From contig NZ_CP010311.1 in assembly GCF_000827125.1 (NCBI RefSeq), positions 124,001-188,000 of the forward strand: 64,000 nucleotides of DNA, given 5' to 3'. The notes beneath the pieces were generated by a model. That model did not search any database, had not been told where the DNA came from, and worked only from the letters and a program-made list of their open reading frames with translations. The translations under genes and the position numbers were made by a program. This stretch comes from Geoalkalibacter subterraneus (GTDB taxonomy: Bacteria > Desulfobacterota > Desulfuromonadia > Desulfuromonadales > Geoalkalibacteraceae). Shown here piece by piece: positions 25,943 to 35,469 of this stretch; position 1 is the first letter of the stretch; each line of letters opens with the position of its first letter.

Positions 25943-27508
25943 ATGACGGACCACCTTTTGAGTCTGATGACATTCTTCCCGATTCTCGGGATCCTGTTCC
26001 TGCTGTTCATTCCCAAGGACAATGAGGGACTGCTGAAAAGCTTCACGCTGGTAGTTACGCTGGTCGTTTTCCTGATCAGCCTGCCCTTGGCTTTTGACGA
26101 CGTTTTCAAAAACTCAGCCGGATTTCACTATACTGAATTCGCGGAGTGGATCAGCGTCGGCAACTACTTCCAGATGAATTACAACATCGGTGTTGACGGG
26201 ATCAGCCTGTGGCTGGTAGTTCTGACCACCTTCATCATGCCGATCACCGTTCTTTCAACCTGGAATGCGGTTGAAAAGAACGTCAAGGGCTTCATGGCTC
26301 TGATGCTGCTGCTTGAAACAGCAATGCTCGGCGCTTTCATCAGCCTTGACCTTTTCCTGTTCTATATTTTCTGGGAATTGATGCTGATCCCCATGTACTT
26401 CATGATTGGTATCTGGGGCGGCGGACGCCGCATCTATGCTGCAGTCAAATTCTTCCTGTACACTGCGGTCGGCTCCCTGCTGATGCTTGTCGCCATTATC
26501 TATGTTTATTACATGGCGGCTCAATCAGGCGTGCCGTTCGAAAACGGTTTCAGCATCACCCATTTTTATTCTCTCAATATCGCACCCGAACTGCAGACCT
26601 GGCTGTTCCTGGCTTTCGCTTTCAGCTTCGCCATCAAGGTGCCGATGTTCCCGGTTCACACCTGGTTGCCTGATGCCCATACCGAAGCGCCTACTGCCGG
26701 TTCAGTCATTCTGGCGGCTATCCTGTTGAAAATGGGTACCTACGGCTATCTTCGTTTTGCGATGCCGTTGTTCCCCGATGCGACCTTTAAGTTTATTCCC
26801 TTTCTGTCTGTGCTTGCCGTCATCGGCATCATCTATGGTGCTCTAGTGGCCATGGTTCAGGAAGACGTCAAAAAACTGGTTGCCTATTCATCGGTATCTC
26901 ACCTCGGGTTCGTCATGCTGGGTTTGTTCGCCATGAATCTCCAGGGGTTCTCCGGCGGCATGATTCAGATGATCAACCATGGTATCTCCACCGGCGCATT
27001 GTTCCTCATCGTCGGCTTTATTTACGAGCGCCGGCATACCCGCCTTATTGTAGAGTTTGGTGGCCTGGCTAAACAGATGCCGATTTTCGCGACCATTTTC
27101 ATGATCGTGACACTCTCCTCCATCGGCCTGCCCGGGACCAACGGGTTCGTGGGTGAGTTCCTGATCCTGATGGGGGCATTCGAAAGCGAACTGCGTTGGT
27201 TCGCCGTGTTTGCCACCTCTGGCGTGATCTTTGCCGCGGTGTACATGCTGTGGATGTTCCAGCGCGTCATGTTCGGTGAACTTGATAACCCTGCCAACCA
27301 GAAGCTCAAGGACCTCAATGCACGAGAAATTGCCCTGATGCTTCCACTTCTGCTGTTTGTCTTCTGGATCGGTGTTTGTCCCAACACCTTCTTTGAGAAG
27401 ATGAATCCGGCCCTCGATAACATGATTCAACAGATCAAGGGCAAGCAGATGGCTCAGGTGGAAATCGTTGATACTACCGTGGCCAAGAACGATTATTTGC
27501 TGAAATAA
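25943..27508 (+). CDS. nuoM: NADH-quinone oxidoreductase subunit M (antiporter-like)
   Basis: The 521-residue protein has 14 predicted helices. It has the family's conserved FYIFWELMLIPMYFMIGIWGG (in two halves around MLIP), the lysine-bearing KVPMFPVHTWLPDAHTEAP, and KKLVAYSSVSHLGFVMLG. It is one of three proton-translocating subunits. The C-terminus extends about 20 polar residues past the last helix. Confidence 0.96.
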   Translation: MTDHLLSLMTFFPILGILFLLFIPKDNEGLLKSFTLVVTLVVFLISLPLAFDDVFKNSAGFHYTEFAEWISVGNYFQMNYNIGVDGISLWLVVLTTFIMPITVLSTWNAVEKNVKGFMALMLLLETAMLGAFISLDLFLFYIFWELMLIPMYFMIGIWGGGRRIYAAVKFFLYTAVGSLLMLVAIIYVYYMAAQSGVPFENGFSITHFYSLNIAPELQTWLFLAFAFSFAIKVPMFPVHTWLPDAHTEAPTAGSVILAAILLKMGTYGYLRFAMPLFPDATFKFIPFLSVLAVIGIIYGALVAMVQEDVKKLVAYSSVSHLGFVMLGLFAMNLQGFSGGMIQMINHGISTGALFLIVGFIYERRHTRLIVEFGGLAKQMPIFATIFMIVTLSSIGLPGTNGFVGEFLILMGAFESELRWFAVFATSGVIFAAVYMLWMFQRVMFGELDNPANQKLKDLNAREIALMLPLLLFVFWIGVCPNTFFEKMNPALDNMIQQIKGKQMAQVEIVDTTVAKNDYLLK

Positions 27509-27553
27509 CAGCATTTCTGTTCGGATTAACACCGCATCCGGAGGAGCTTTTCA

Positions 27554-29014
27554 ATGGAAAACCTGGTGCAAGACGCTATTCAAAACGTCAATATGGCGGC
27601 GATTATGCCATCATTCATTCTGGTCCTGTTCGGCATGGCCGTAATGATGGTGACTGTCTTTTCGCCGAAGGGCAAAACCGCCCACATTTCATGGGTCAGC
27701 ATTGCTGGCCTGGTCATCACCGCGTTCGTCGCTTTCGGCGGGTGGAACGCTAACGAAGTCGGATTCCATGGCAGCGTGGTGATGGACAATTTTGCCACTT
27801 TCTTCAACATGACTTTTATTGTCGCGGCCATTCTGACCATATTGATGTCTGACGACTACATTCAGCGCGAGGGGTACCCCCTTGGCGAGTACTACGCGTT
27901 GATTCTTTTTACTACGGCGGGTGCTATGTGGATGGCATCCGGCACTGATCTGTTGACCATCTTCCTGGGTCTCGAGGTCCTGTCGGTCTCTCTCTATGTG
28001 CTTGCCGGAATGTTCCGCAATCAACTGCGCTCCAACGAAGCCGGATTGAAATATTTCTTCCTCGGCGCTTTTTCTACAGGCTTTCTGCTCTATGGTGTGG
28101 CGCTTCTCTTCGGCGTCACCGGCACGACCAACCTGCAGGGGATTGCCGATGCCTTCGCTTCCGGCGAGACCATGCTCGACAATTCGATGGCAGTCGCCGG
28201 CATGATCCTGCTGGGCACCGGCTTTCTTTTCAAAATTGCCGCTGCACCCTTCCACATGTGGACCCCTGATGTTTATCAAGGTGCTCCTACGCCGATCACC
28301 GCATTCATGAGTGCCGGTCCCAAGGCCGCTGCTTTTGCTGCTTTCGTTCGGGTCTTCTCCGTCAGCCTTGAAAGCATGCAGGTTGAATGGACTTCAATGC
28401 TGTGGATTCTTGCGGTGTTGACCATGATCGTCGGTAACGTGATTGCCATTTCCCAGGATAACATTAAACGGATGCTGGCCTACTCCTCCATTGCGCATGC
28501 GGGTTATGCCATGGTCGGTATGGCAGCCGCCAATGAGATCGGGTTGTCCGGGATTCTGTTTTACATGCTTGCCTATACCTTCATGAATATGGGGGCCTTC
28601 GCAGTCCTCGTGCTGGCGGGCAAAAAAGGCGAAGAGAATCTCACCCTGGAGGGATTCTCAGGGTTCGGTTATCGTCGTCCTTTCCTGGGCGTAGCAATGA
28701 CCATCTTCCTCTTCTCTTTAATGGGCATTCCGCCGACAGCCGGATTCGCCGGTAAGTTTTATATCTTTGCCGGTGCTCTGAAAGCTGACCTGGTATGGCT
28801 TGCCGTCATCGGCGTACTTAACTCAGCCGTTTCCCTCTACTATTACCTGCGGGTTATGGTGTACATGTATTTCCGCGATCCCAGCGAAGATTTCGGATGG
28901 GTAAAAATGAATGTGGCGACCACTGCTTCTATCATTCTTGCTATCGTAGGCGTGTTGCTGCTCGGCATTCTTCCCGGGCCGGTTATGGAGCTTGCCAAGC
29001 TGTCTCTGTTCTAA
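27554..29014 (+). CDS. nuoN: NADH-quinone oxidoreductase subunit N (antiporter-like)
   Basis: The 486-residue membrane subunit is the last gene of the operon. Conserved elements: GLEVLSVSLYVLAG, FKIAAAPFHMWTPDVYQGAPTP (quoted in part), KRMLAYSSIAHAGYAMVG, and FSLMGIPPTAGFAGKFYIF. A strong terminator follows 32 bp after the stop, closing a 16-kb transcription unit of 15 genes. Confidence 0.96.
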   Translation: MENLVQDAIQNVNMAAIMPSFILVLFGMAVMMVTVFSPKGKTAHISWVSIAGLVITAFVAFGGWNANEVGFHGSVVMDNFATFFNMTFIVAAILTILMSDDYIQREGYPLGEYYALILFTTAGAMWMASGTDLLTIFLGLEVLSVSLYVLAGMFRNQLRSNEAGLKYFFLGAFSTGFLLYGVALLFGVTGTTNLQGIADAFASGETMLDNSMAVAGMILLGTGFLFKIAAAPFHMWTPDVYQGAPTPITAFMSAGPKAAAFAAFVRVFSVSLESMQVEWTSMLWILAVLTMIVGNVIAISQDNIKRMLAYSSIAHAGYAMVGMAAANEIGLSGILFYMLAYTFMNMGAFAVLVLAGKKGEENLTLEGFSGFGYRRPFLGVAMTIFLFSLMGIPPTAGFAGKFYIFAGALKADLVWLAVIGVLNSAVSLYYYLRVMVYMYFRDPSEDFGWVKMNVATTASIILAIVGVLLLGILPGPVMELAKLSLF

Positions 29015-29046
29015 AGCACTTTCGGAATACCAGGTTGTTTTATTGT

Positions 29047-29079
29047 AAGCCCTTCGCCGTTCCGGCGAAGGGCTTTTTT
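29047..29079 (+). terminator. Terminator of the nuo operon
   Basis: Stem AAGCCCTTCGCC (29047-29058) with GGCGAAGGGCTT (29064-29075), a 5-nt loop, and a T-run to 29079. Confidence 0.95.
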
Positions 29080-29127
29080 AGCATATAGCAATCTGATAAA
29101 CGGTTGCGAATAACGAAGGTGAAACTG

Positions 29128-30480
29128 TTGCCGAATAAAACCCGCTCACTGAAATCCTTCCTGCAAAAGCTGGACAGCCAGGGTGATCTTCATCACGTCA
29201 GGACAACTGTGTCCTGTAATCAGGAAATTTCCGCGATTACCGACCGCGTCTGCAAAAGTACAGGAGGAGGGCAGGCCCTTTTGTTTGAATCGGTAAGGGA
29301 GAGTAGGTTTCCTGTGGTGACCAACCTGTTCGGTTCTGCTCGACGTGCGGCTTTTGCCTGGGGAAGGGGGGCAAGCTTTCAGGATATTGCTGAACTGATA
29401 AAAAATGCGCAGGGCCGTGGAAGTGATGAACGGTTGCGCAACCTTGTTCGAGCCCGGGGCCGTTGCTCTGCGCCAGCAGGCAGGCTCGAACTCCCATTAC
29501 GGCAATATGGGCTGACTTCACTCCCTGCGCTGCAAAACTGGCCGGGGGACGGGGGGCGATTTCTGACCCTGGCTCAGGTCTACTTGAGAGACCCACAGAA
29601 CCAGCGTATCAATTGCGGCATTTACCGGATGCAGATACTCGATGATGACCGTGCCGCTATCCGCTTTTTGCCTGGAAGTGATGGCGCCCGGATTTTTGAG
29701 GCTTACGCCCAGGCCAAACGCAACATGCCGGTCGCCATCACACTTGGAAGCGATCCTGCCTGGTTGGCCGCTGCAGCATTTCCGTTGCCGATGGACATCT
29801 CTGAAAGTGATTTCGCACGCTGGCTCAGCGACCGTCCTCTTTCCTCTGCCCGGGCCCCGCTCACGGACTTGACGATACCTGCCGACGCGGAATTTGTCAT
29901 GGAAGGGGTGGTTTGTCCAGAGGAGAACACTTTGGAAGGGCCGTTTGGCAACCATACCGGTTACTACGCCCCACCGGACCGTGCGGCGGTATTTCACCTT
30001 CAGGCGCTTTACCACGGAGAAGATCCAGTCTTTCCGGCTACGGTGGTCGGCCCTCCGCCCATGGAAAATGTCCACCTGATGCGTGGTTCAGAACCCCTCA
30101 CCCTTGCCCTGCTCAATGTGGATTATCCCTGCATAGAACGCCTGCGCTTTATCGAACAGGGCATTTTCCATGGCTGCGTCGTTCTGGGAGTGGATTGCTC
30201 CAGGGATCAGGAAATCTTTGACCTGGCCAGTGCCCTGTGGCAGCAGGGGCCTTTGAAACGGTCGCGACTGCTGATCTTTTGTGATCGAGAAATAGAAATC
30301 GAGCCCTTATCGGTGGTGTTGTGGCGATTGATTAACCGGGTTGATCCCGAGCAGGATATCTTAGTTGAACACGGCCGAATGGCAATCGATGTGACCAGAC
30401 CACCAAGCGGTCCTCCAGTGGTGCCCTCATCTGATATTGTGGACCTGATCAACAGACGCTGGCACGAATACGGCTTTTAG
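29128..30480 (+). CDS. UbiD-family decarboxylase (menaquinone pathway, MqnL-like)
   Basis: UbiD enzymes use prenylated FMN to decarboxylate aromatic acids. Family segments seen: FPVVTNLFGSARR, GCVVLGVDC-type C-terminal region, and the EGVVCPEENTLEGPFGNHTGYY loop with the catalytic Glu region (quoted in two parts around LEGPFG). The protein is shorter than Escherichia UbiD (about 490). Two more homologues of the same route, UbiA and UbiX, follow directly, and mqnC lies at 45.5 kb, so it probably acts in the late futalosine pathway. The TTG at 29128 sits 7 bp after AAGGTG; TTG 29104 and GTG 29119 are alternatives. Confidence 0.82.
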   Translation: MPNKTRSLKSFLQKLDSQGDLHHVRTTVSCNQEISAITDRVCKSTGGGQALLFESVRESRFPVVTNLFGSARRAAFAWGRGASFQDIAELIKNAQGRGSDERLRNLVRARGRCSAPAGRLELPLRQYGLTSLPALQNWPGDGGRFLTLAQVYLRDPQNQRINCGIYRMQILDDDRAAIRFLPGSDGARIFEAYAQAKRNMPVAITLGSDPAWLAAAAFPLPMDISESDFARWLSDRPLSSARAPLTDLTIPADAEFVMEGVVCPEENTLEGPFGNHTGYYAPPDRAAVFHLQALYHGEDPVFPATVVGPPPMENVHLMRGSEPLTLALLNVDYPCIERLRFIEQGIFHGCVVLGVDCSRDQEIFDLASALWQQGPLKRSRLLIFCDREIEIEPLSVVLWRLINRVDPEQDILVEHGRMAIDVTRPPSGPPVVPSSDIVDLINRRWHEYGF

Positions 30481-30627
30481 GAGCGATTCAACCAGTATTT
30501 CTCCTGCGGACAGATGAGGGACTCGACTCGCCGCTACGCCTGGGGCTTGTTTCCCTCGGCCGGGCGCGCTAGACTATCTGCCTCTATTCAATCCAGCTTC
30601 AAATCTGCAGGCAGCAAAGGTTATCTC

Positions 30628-31503
30628 ATGACATTGAACCTGGTGTGGAACAAGACCCGCAATCTGTTGGAGATGATCAAATTCTCCCACACTGTTTTTG
30701 CTTTTCCCTTCGCGCTGATGGGGGTCGTGCTGGCTTCTCTGGAAAACGGGACGCCGCCGACCGGGATGCAGATCCTGTGGATCTGCCTGGCCATGGTGGG
30801 CGCACGGTCCGGCGCCATGGCACTCAACCGCATTATCGACGCGCGCATAGATGCGCGTAATCCACGCACTGCGCAGCGCCATCTGCCCGCTGGCAAGGTG
30901 GGAGCCGTTGAGGCATGGGCGTTGGTGATCGCTTCATTTGTCCTGCTTATTTTTTCCGCCTGGATGCTCAATCCACTTTGTTTTTTTCTCTCGCCGGTAG
31001 CCATCGCTTTTCTGGTACTTTACTCGTACTGCAAGCGTTTCACCGCCATGGCCCACCTGGTTCTGGGGCTCTGCCTGGCGGCGGCGCCGCTGGGCGCCTG
31101 GATCGCCCTGCGCGGCGATATCGGCTGGCCTGCGGTCAACCTCGGCCTGGCGGTGTTGTTGTGGGTCGCCGGCTTTGATATCTTCTACGCCCTGCAGGAT
31201 ATGGAATTTGATCGCGAGCAAGGGCTCTATTCGATCCCGGCACGGGTCGGCGCCGAAGGCTCCATTATTCTCACCCGGGTGTTTCATGCCGGCATGCTGG
31301 TGCTGCTGCTGACCCTGTTGCTGGTGCCGGGGCTCGGATGGCTCTACTTTGCCGGTGTCTGCGTGGTGGCGGGCCTTCTGCTCTACGAGCACCGGCTTGT
31401 CAAACCCGACGACCTGTCGCGCCTGGATGCAGCTTTCTTCAATATGAACGGCTATATCAGCGTAACCATCTTCCTGTTCACCCTGGGCGATGCCCTTCTC
31501 TGA
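30628..31503 (+). CDS. mqnP: UbiA-family prenyltransferase (MqnP-like)
   Basis: The 291-residue membrane protein has about eight helices. The two aspartate-rich motifs that bind Mg-prenyl diphosphate are visible: NRIIDARIDARNPRT near residue 65 and DMEFDREQGLYSIPARVG near 190. It prenylates the aromatic ring precursor at the membrane. Between UbiD and UbiX homologues and with MqnC encoded elsewhere in the window, the MqnP role is favoured over ubiquinone synthesis. Start at ATG 30628 after AAAGG; the 38-codon upstream extension is not conserved in character. Confidence 0.85.
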   Translation: MTLNLVWNKTRNLLEMIKFSHTVFAFPFALMGVVLASLENGTPPTGMQILWICLAMVGARSGAMALNRIIDARIDARNPRTAQRHLPAGKVGAVEAWALVIASFVLLIFSAWMLNPLCFFLSPVAIAFLVLYSYCKRFTAMAHLVLGLCLAAAPLGAWIALRGDIGWPAVNLGLAVLLWVAGFDIFYALQDMEFDREQGLYSIPARVGAEGSIILTRVFHAGMLVLLLTLLLVPGLGWLYFAGVCVVAGLLLYEHRLVKPDDLSRLDAAFFNMNGYISVTIFLFTLGDALL

Positions 31504-31510
31504 GGTCCTG

Positions 31511-32131
31511 ATGGATAAAACAAACAAGCATGTGGTGGTGGCGATCACCGGCGCTTCGGGAACCTGCTATGGGCTGCGACTGATGGAGTGGCTGCTTCAG
31601 CATGATGTGCGGATCACTGCTCTGGTCAGCCGCGCCGGCGGACAGGTTCTCAGCCACGAAACCGGCCTTGCATGGCCGGATGAAACCGGGGCGCGCCTTG
31701 AGATGCTGCGCGGTTATTTCAACTGCGGAGATCAGCTGCAGTACTACGACGAAAAAAACCTGCTGGCGCCGGTGGCCAGCGGTTCCGCCGCGCCCGATGC
31801 CGTGGTGGTCGTGCCCTGCTCCATGGGCAGCCTCGCGCGTATTGCTGCAGGAATCAGTGACAACCTCATCGAGCGGGTTGCCGATGTCGCTCTTAAGGAG
31901 CATCGTCCATTGATCCTCGTGCCGCGCGAAACGCCGCTCAATGCTCTGCACCTGGAAAACATGCTGCGCCTTGCCCGGGCCGGGGCCTGCATTCTGCCGG
32001 CGATGCCGGCTTTCTACCATCAACCCGGTGAAATCAGCGACCTGATCGACTTCGTCGTCGGGAAGATTCTCGACAGCCTGGGGGAAGATCACCATCTTTT
32101 TCAGCGCTGGGGAAGCGAACCCCTCACATAA
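31511..32131 (+). CDS. ubiX: UbiX-family flavin prenyltransferase
   Basis: The 206-residue flavoprotein attaches a dimethylallyl unit to FMN, producing the prenyl-FMN cofactor of UbiD. N-terminal [19 protein letters not shown], the [21 protein letters not shown] segment (quoted around CSMGS) and [20 protein letters not shown] are diagnostic. It lies 7 bp after the UbiA gene, so the cofactor maker and the decarboxylase share a cluster. Confidence 0.92.
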   Translation: MDKTNKHVVVAITGASGTCYGLRLMEWLLQHDVRITALVSRAGGQVLSHETGLAWPDETGARLEMLRGYFNCGDQLQYYDEKNLLAPVASGSAAPDAVVVVPCSMGSLARIAAGISDNLIERVADVALKEHRPLILVPRETPLNALHLENMLRLARAGACILPAMPAFYHQPGEISDLIDFVVGKILDSLGEDHHLFQRWGSEPLT

Positions 32132-32192
32132 CCACACGCCGCCTGTTCACAGGGACTTGCGCGTTTTCTGCGATAAAAGGATAGAGTTCATT

Positions 32193-33533
32193 TTGAAGAA
32201 GCACACCGTATCGCTGGTCAGCCTCGGCTGCCCGAAAAACCTGGTTGACGCCGAAGTCATGCTCGGGCATCTGCCGCCGGACCGCTACGAAATCATCACC
32301 GACGAGGCGCAGGCCGAGATCATCATCGTCAATACCTGCGCGTTTATCCAGGATGCCCAGGAGGAGTCGGTCGATACTATTCTCGAGGTTGCGGATTACA
32401 AGAAAAACGGCAACTGCCGCCTGCTGGTGGTCAGCGGCTGCCTGCCGCAGCGCTATCGCGAAGAGCTGGAGCGGGAGTTGCCGGAGGTCGATCTCTTCGT
32501 CGGTACGGCCGATGCCCCGCGGATGGTGGCGCTGCTGGAGGAAAAAATCGCAGGCTCCGGAGTGCGTCAGGCGGTGAGCGACCCATCCTTTCTCTATGAC
32601 CACACCACGCCGCGGGTCAAGTCATCGCCTTTTTACAGCACCTACATCAAAATTGCCGAAGGGTGCGCCAATCATTGCTCCTACTGCATCATCCCCCGCC
32701 TGCGGGGGACGCTGCGATCACGCTCCATCGACTCGGTTGTTGCGGAGGCCCGGCGCCTGGTGTCGCAGGGAGTTGCAGAGATCAATCTTATCGCCCAGGA
32801 TATTACCGCCTACGGTGCGGACCGCAGCGACGGCGCCAACCTGCCCGATCTGCTGCGCGCCCTGACCAAAATCGATGAACTGCATTGGCTGCGGCTGCTC
32901 TATGCCTACCCCGACGGCGTCAGTGACGAACTCATTGATCTGGTCGCCGGGGAAGAGAAGATCTGCAGCTACCTCGATATCCCACTGCAGCACATCGACG
33001 ATGAGATGCTCAAGCAGATGAACCGCCGTGTGTCCGAACAGCAGGTGCGCGAGCTGGTGGCTAGGCTGCGTGAGCGGATTCCCGATCTGACCCTGCGGAC
33101 CTCTTTTATCGTTGGATTTCCCGGAGAAACGCAGGAGCAGTTCGAAAAACTGCTGAGCTTTGTCGAAGAGGGCCATTTCGATCGCCTTGGCGTGTTCCGC
33201 TATTCCCGCGAGGAAGGAACGGTGGCGGCGGAGCTGCCGGAGCAGGTTCCCGAGCGGGTCAAGAACGAGCGTTACAAGCGCCTGATGAAGGCGCAGGCGC
33301 GCATCTCCTTTCGCAAGAACCGAGCCCTTGTTGGGCGGGTCGAACCGGTGCTGGTTGAAGGCGTGAGCGAGGAGACCGAGCTGTTGCTGCGCGGACGCTC
33401 CGTGCGGCAGGCTCCCGATGTGGACGGCCAGGTGTACATTACCGCCGGGCGGGCCGAAGTAGGGGAGATCGTGCCGCTGCGCATCACCGATTCCTCCGAG
33501 TACGACCTGATTGGTGAAATCGTCGAGGATTGA
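32193..33533 (+). CDS. rimO: Ribosomal protein S12 (Asp89) methylthiotransferase
   Basis: This radical-SAM enzyme adds a methylthio group to the aspartate of ribosomal protein S12. The domain order is the UPF0004 N-domain ([17 protein letters not shown]; Cys ligands in NTCAFI and SGCLPQ), the radical SAM motif [11 protein letters not shown] near residue 150, and a C-terminal TRAM domain. TTG at 32193 ([16 protein letters not shown]) gives the usual N-terminus, with AAAAGGA upstream; no ATG fits. Confidence 0.95.
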   Translation: MKKHTVSLVSLGCPKNLVDAEVMLGHLPPDRYEIITDEAQAEIIIVNTCAFIQDAQEESVDTILEVADYKKNGNCRLLVVSGCLPQRYREELERELPEVDLFVGTADAPRMVALLEEKIAGSGVRQAVSDPSFLYDHTTPRVKSSPFYSTYIKIAEGCANHCSYCIIPRLRGTLRSRSIDSVVAEARRLVSQGVAEINLIAQDITAYGADRSDGANLPDLLRALTKIDELHWLRLLYAYPDGVSDELIDLVAGEEKICSYLDIPLQHIDDEMLKQMNRRVSEQQVRELVARLRERIPDLTLRTSFIVGFPGETQEQFEKLLSFVEEGHFDRLGVFRYSREEGTVAAELPEQVPERVKNERYKRLMKAQARISFRKNRALVGRVEPVLVEGVSEETELLLRGRSVRQAPDVDGQVYITAGRAEVGEIVPLRITDSSEYDLIGEIVED

Positions 33534-33537
33534 CCCG

Positions 33538-34536
33538 ATGCCTTTTCATCGCCCGATCATGGTCCTGGTGCTGCTGTTGCTGGCTGGAGTTTTTTTCTTG
33601 GCGCAGCTGGGAGGGGACGGTTCTTCCGAGGTCCGGCGCAGCCGCCTGCTGTTGGGAACGGTGGTGGAAATCACCGCCCTGGGCCCTGATCGCAGCCTCC
33701 TTGAAGGCGCGGTCAGCGATGCTTTCGCCGAGATGGAGCGCATCGAGCAGTTGATGAGCCCCCATATCGAGGGCAGCGACGTGGCGCGGCTCTCCAAGGC
33801 CGAAACGCCGCAGCCGGTGTCCCCGGAAACGGCCACCGTCCTGCGTCTGGGCCTGCATCTGGCGGCACAGAGCGACGGAGCCTTCGATCTGACCCTGGGG
33901 CGCCTCAAAGAGCTGTGGGGGATCGAGGGAGAAAACCCGCAGGTGCCGGATTCCCATTCCGTGGAGGACGCCCTGCGCGGCATCGGGCCCCAGGCCCTGC
34001 GGCTGGAAGCCCCTCTTGTCGTCAAAAGCAGCCCCGAGCTGCAGATCGACCTGGGTGGCATCGCGAAAGGCTATGCCATTGATCGGGCTATCTTCCTGCT
34101 GGCCGATGCGGGGATTGAATTCGCTTCGGTCAATGCCGGCGGCGATATGCGCCTGCTGGGAGACCGCGGAGGGAAGCGCCCCTGGCGGATCGGCATCCAG
34201 CACCCCCGTGACCCGCAGCGGCTGCTGACCACTCTCGAAGTGGAGGATGTCTCCGTGGTCACCTCCGGTGATTACGAACGCTATTTCGAACAGGAGGGGC
34301 GCCGCTACCATCACCTGTTCGATCCCCGTACCGGTTATCCTGCCACCGCCTGCCAAAGCGTAACAGTGGTGGCCCCCAGCGCCATGCTGGCCGACGCGCT
34401 GGCTACGGCGCTCTTCGTCCTCGGTCCGGAGCAGGGGATACCTCTTTTGCAGCTTTATCCCGAGGCGGAGGCGCTGATCGTCGACAGCAGCGGGAAAGAA
34501 CATCAAAGCGCAAATTTTGCCGAGTACCGCCTGTGA
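33538..34536 (+). CDS. apbE: FAD:protein FMN transferase
   Basis: The 332-residue protein has an N-terminal hydrophobic signal or anchor (LVLLLLAGVFFLAQLGG), then the ApbE domain: DLGGIAKGYAIDRA, SVNAGGDMRLLG, and HLFDPRTGYPA with the Mg-binding Asp region. ApbE moves FMN from FAD onto Thr of secreted or membrane proteins, here most likely RnfG and RnfD, whose acceptor motifs are present in this window. The ATG at 33538 is 4 bp after the rimO stop. It overlaps the next gene by 4 bp. Confidence 0.94.
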   Translation: MPFHRPIMVLVLLLLAGVFFLAQLGGDGSSEVRRSRLLLGTVVEITALGPDRSLLEGAVSDAFAEMERIEQLMSPHIEGSDVARLSKAETPQPVSPETATVLRLGLHLAAQSDGAFDLTLGRLKELWGIEGENPQVPDSHSVEDALRGIGPQALRLEAPLVVKSSPELQIDLGGIAKGYAIDRAIFLLADAGIEFASVNAGGDMRLLGDRGGKRPWRIGIQHPRDPQRLLTTLEVEDVSVVTSGDYERYFEQEGRRYHHLFDPRTGYPATACQSVTVVAPSAMLADALATALFVLGPEQGIPLLQLYPEAEALIVDSSGKEHQSANFAEYRL

Positions 34537-34925
34537 TTGCTGCTCTATGGAGTCGCACAACCGTTCTTGACCGCCTGGTTGTGGTTCTGCTGCTGGCGCT
34601 GGTTGTCGCTTCCGCCCTGTGGGCGGCGCAGCGCCCCGCCGGCGCACGGGTGGTGGTCGAGCGTGACGGCCAGGTGGTGTTCAGCGCCCCCCTGTCCGAG
34701 CCCCGCAGCGCTCGGCTCTCGGGGCCTCTCGGTGAGACGGTGATTGAGATAGAAGACGGCCGCGCGCGTGTCATCTCTTCTCCCTGTCCCACGAAAGCCT
34801 GCATGGGGATGGGACCGGCTTCCCGTCAAGGGGATCTGCTGGCCTGCGTTCCGAATCATCTGATCGTCCGCATCGAGGGCGGCCGCCAGGAGGATACCCC
34901 GCCTTATGACCTGCTCAGCCGTTGA
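34533..34925 (+). CDS. NusG domain II-containing small membrane protein
   Basis: The 130-residue protein has one N-terminal membrane helix (residues 13-31) and an extracytoplasmic domain with the features of the NusG_II family: repeated short strands, then SSPCPTKACMGMGPAS with two Cys, and VPNHLIVRI. The GTG start overlaps the apbE stop (GTGA). Proteins of this kind are often encoded with ApbE and a Gx transporter, as here, suggesting a role around extracytoplasmic flavinylation. That role is inference. Confidence 0.8.
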   Translation: MIAALWSRTTVLDRLVVVLLLALVVASALWAAQRPAGARVVVERDGQVVFSAPLSEPRSARLSGPLGETVIEIEDGRARVISSPCPTKACMGMGPASRQGDLLACVPNHLIVRIEGGRQEDTPPYDLLSR

Positions 34926-35469
34926 CCCCCAGGAATTGGCTCGCTGTCGGCGCGGGGTGTTTCTGGCCCTGTTTACCGCGCTGGCGGTGGTGCTCAACGT
35001 CTTCGAATTCCTGCTGCCTTCCCCCGCCCCCTGGTTCCGCCTCGGCTTCGCCAATATCCTGACCCTGTGCGCCCTCTACCTGTTCGATGGCCGGGCGGCC
35101 TGGACGGTAAGTATCGCTCGAATTCTGGTGGGTTCGCTGGTCATCGGCAACCTGTTCGCGCCCGGTTTTTTCCTGGCGCTGACCGGCGGGGTGCTGGCGG
35201 TGACGTTGATGACCGGTGCCCGCGCCCTGGCAGGCGAGCGCCTCGGCCCGGTGGGAGCCAGCGCGCTGGGAGCTGTGGGGCATGCCTTGGGGCAGCTGCT
35301 GATGGCGCGCTGGCTGCTGGTACAGCATGACGGCCTGTGGTTGCTGCTCCCCTTCTTTCTCGCCTTTGCCCTGGTGACGGGCGTGCTCAACGGCCTGATC
35401 GCGGCTCTGGTTATCGAAAAAGTCGCCACCCATCCGGCTTTCGCTTCACAGCGGAGAACCCAGGAATGA
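34906..35469 (+). CDS. Gx transporter family membrane protein
   Basis: The 187-residue protein has five to six helices. The region FRLGFANILTLCALYLFDGRA and the GVLAVTLMTGARALAG segment fit the family annotated as heptaprenyl diphosphate synthase component I or Gx transporter, which resembles ECF-type substrate-binding membrane subunits. The substrate is unknown; a flavin or precursor for ApbE is conceivable. It overlaps the gene before by 20 bp and the next by 4 bp, so the whole set is co-translated. Confidence 0.75.
   Translation: MTCSAVDPQELARCRRGVFLALFTALAVVLNVFEFLLPSPAPWFRLGFANILTLCALYLFDGRAAWTVSIARILVGSLVIGNLFAPGFFLALTGGVLAVTLMTGARALAGERLGPVGASALGAVGHALGQLLMARWLLVQHDGLWLLLPFFLAFALVTGVLNGLIAALVIEKVATHPAFASQRRTQE

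Noticed and set aside
29104-29127. TTG 29104 as the start of the UbiD-family gene
   Set aside because: No ribosome site upstream; TTG 29128 has AAGGTG at good spacing and fits the family N-terminus.
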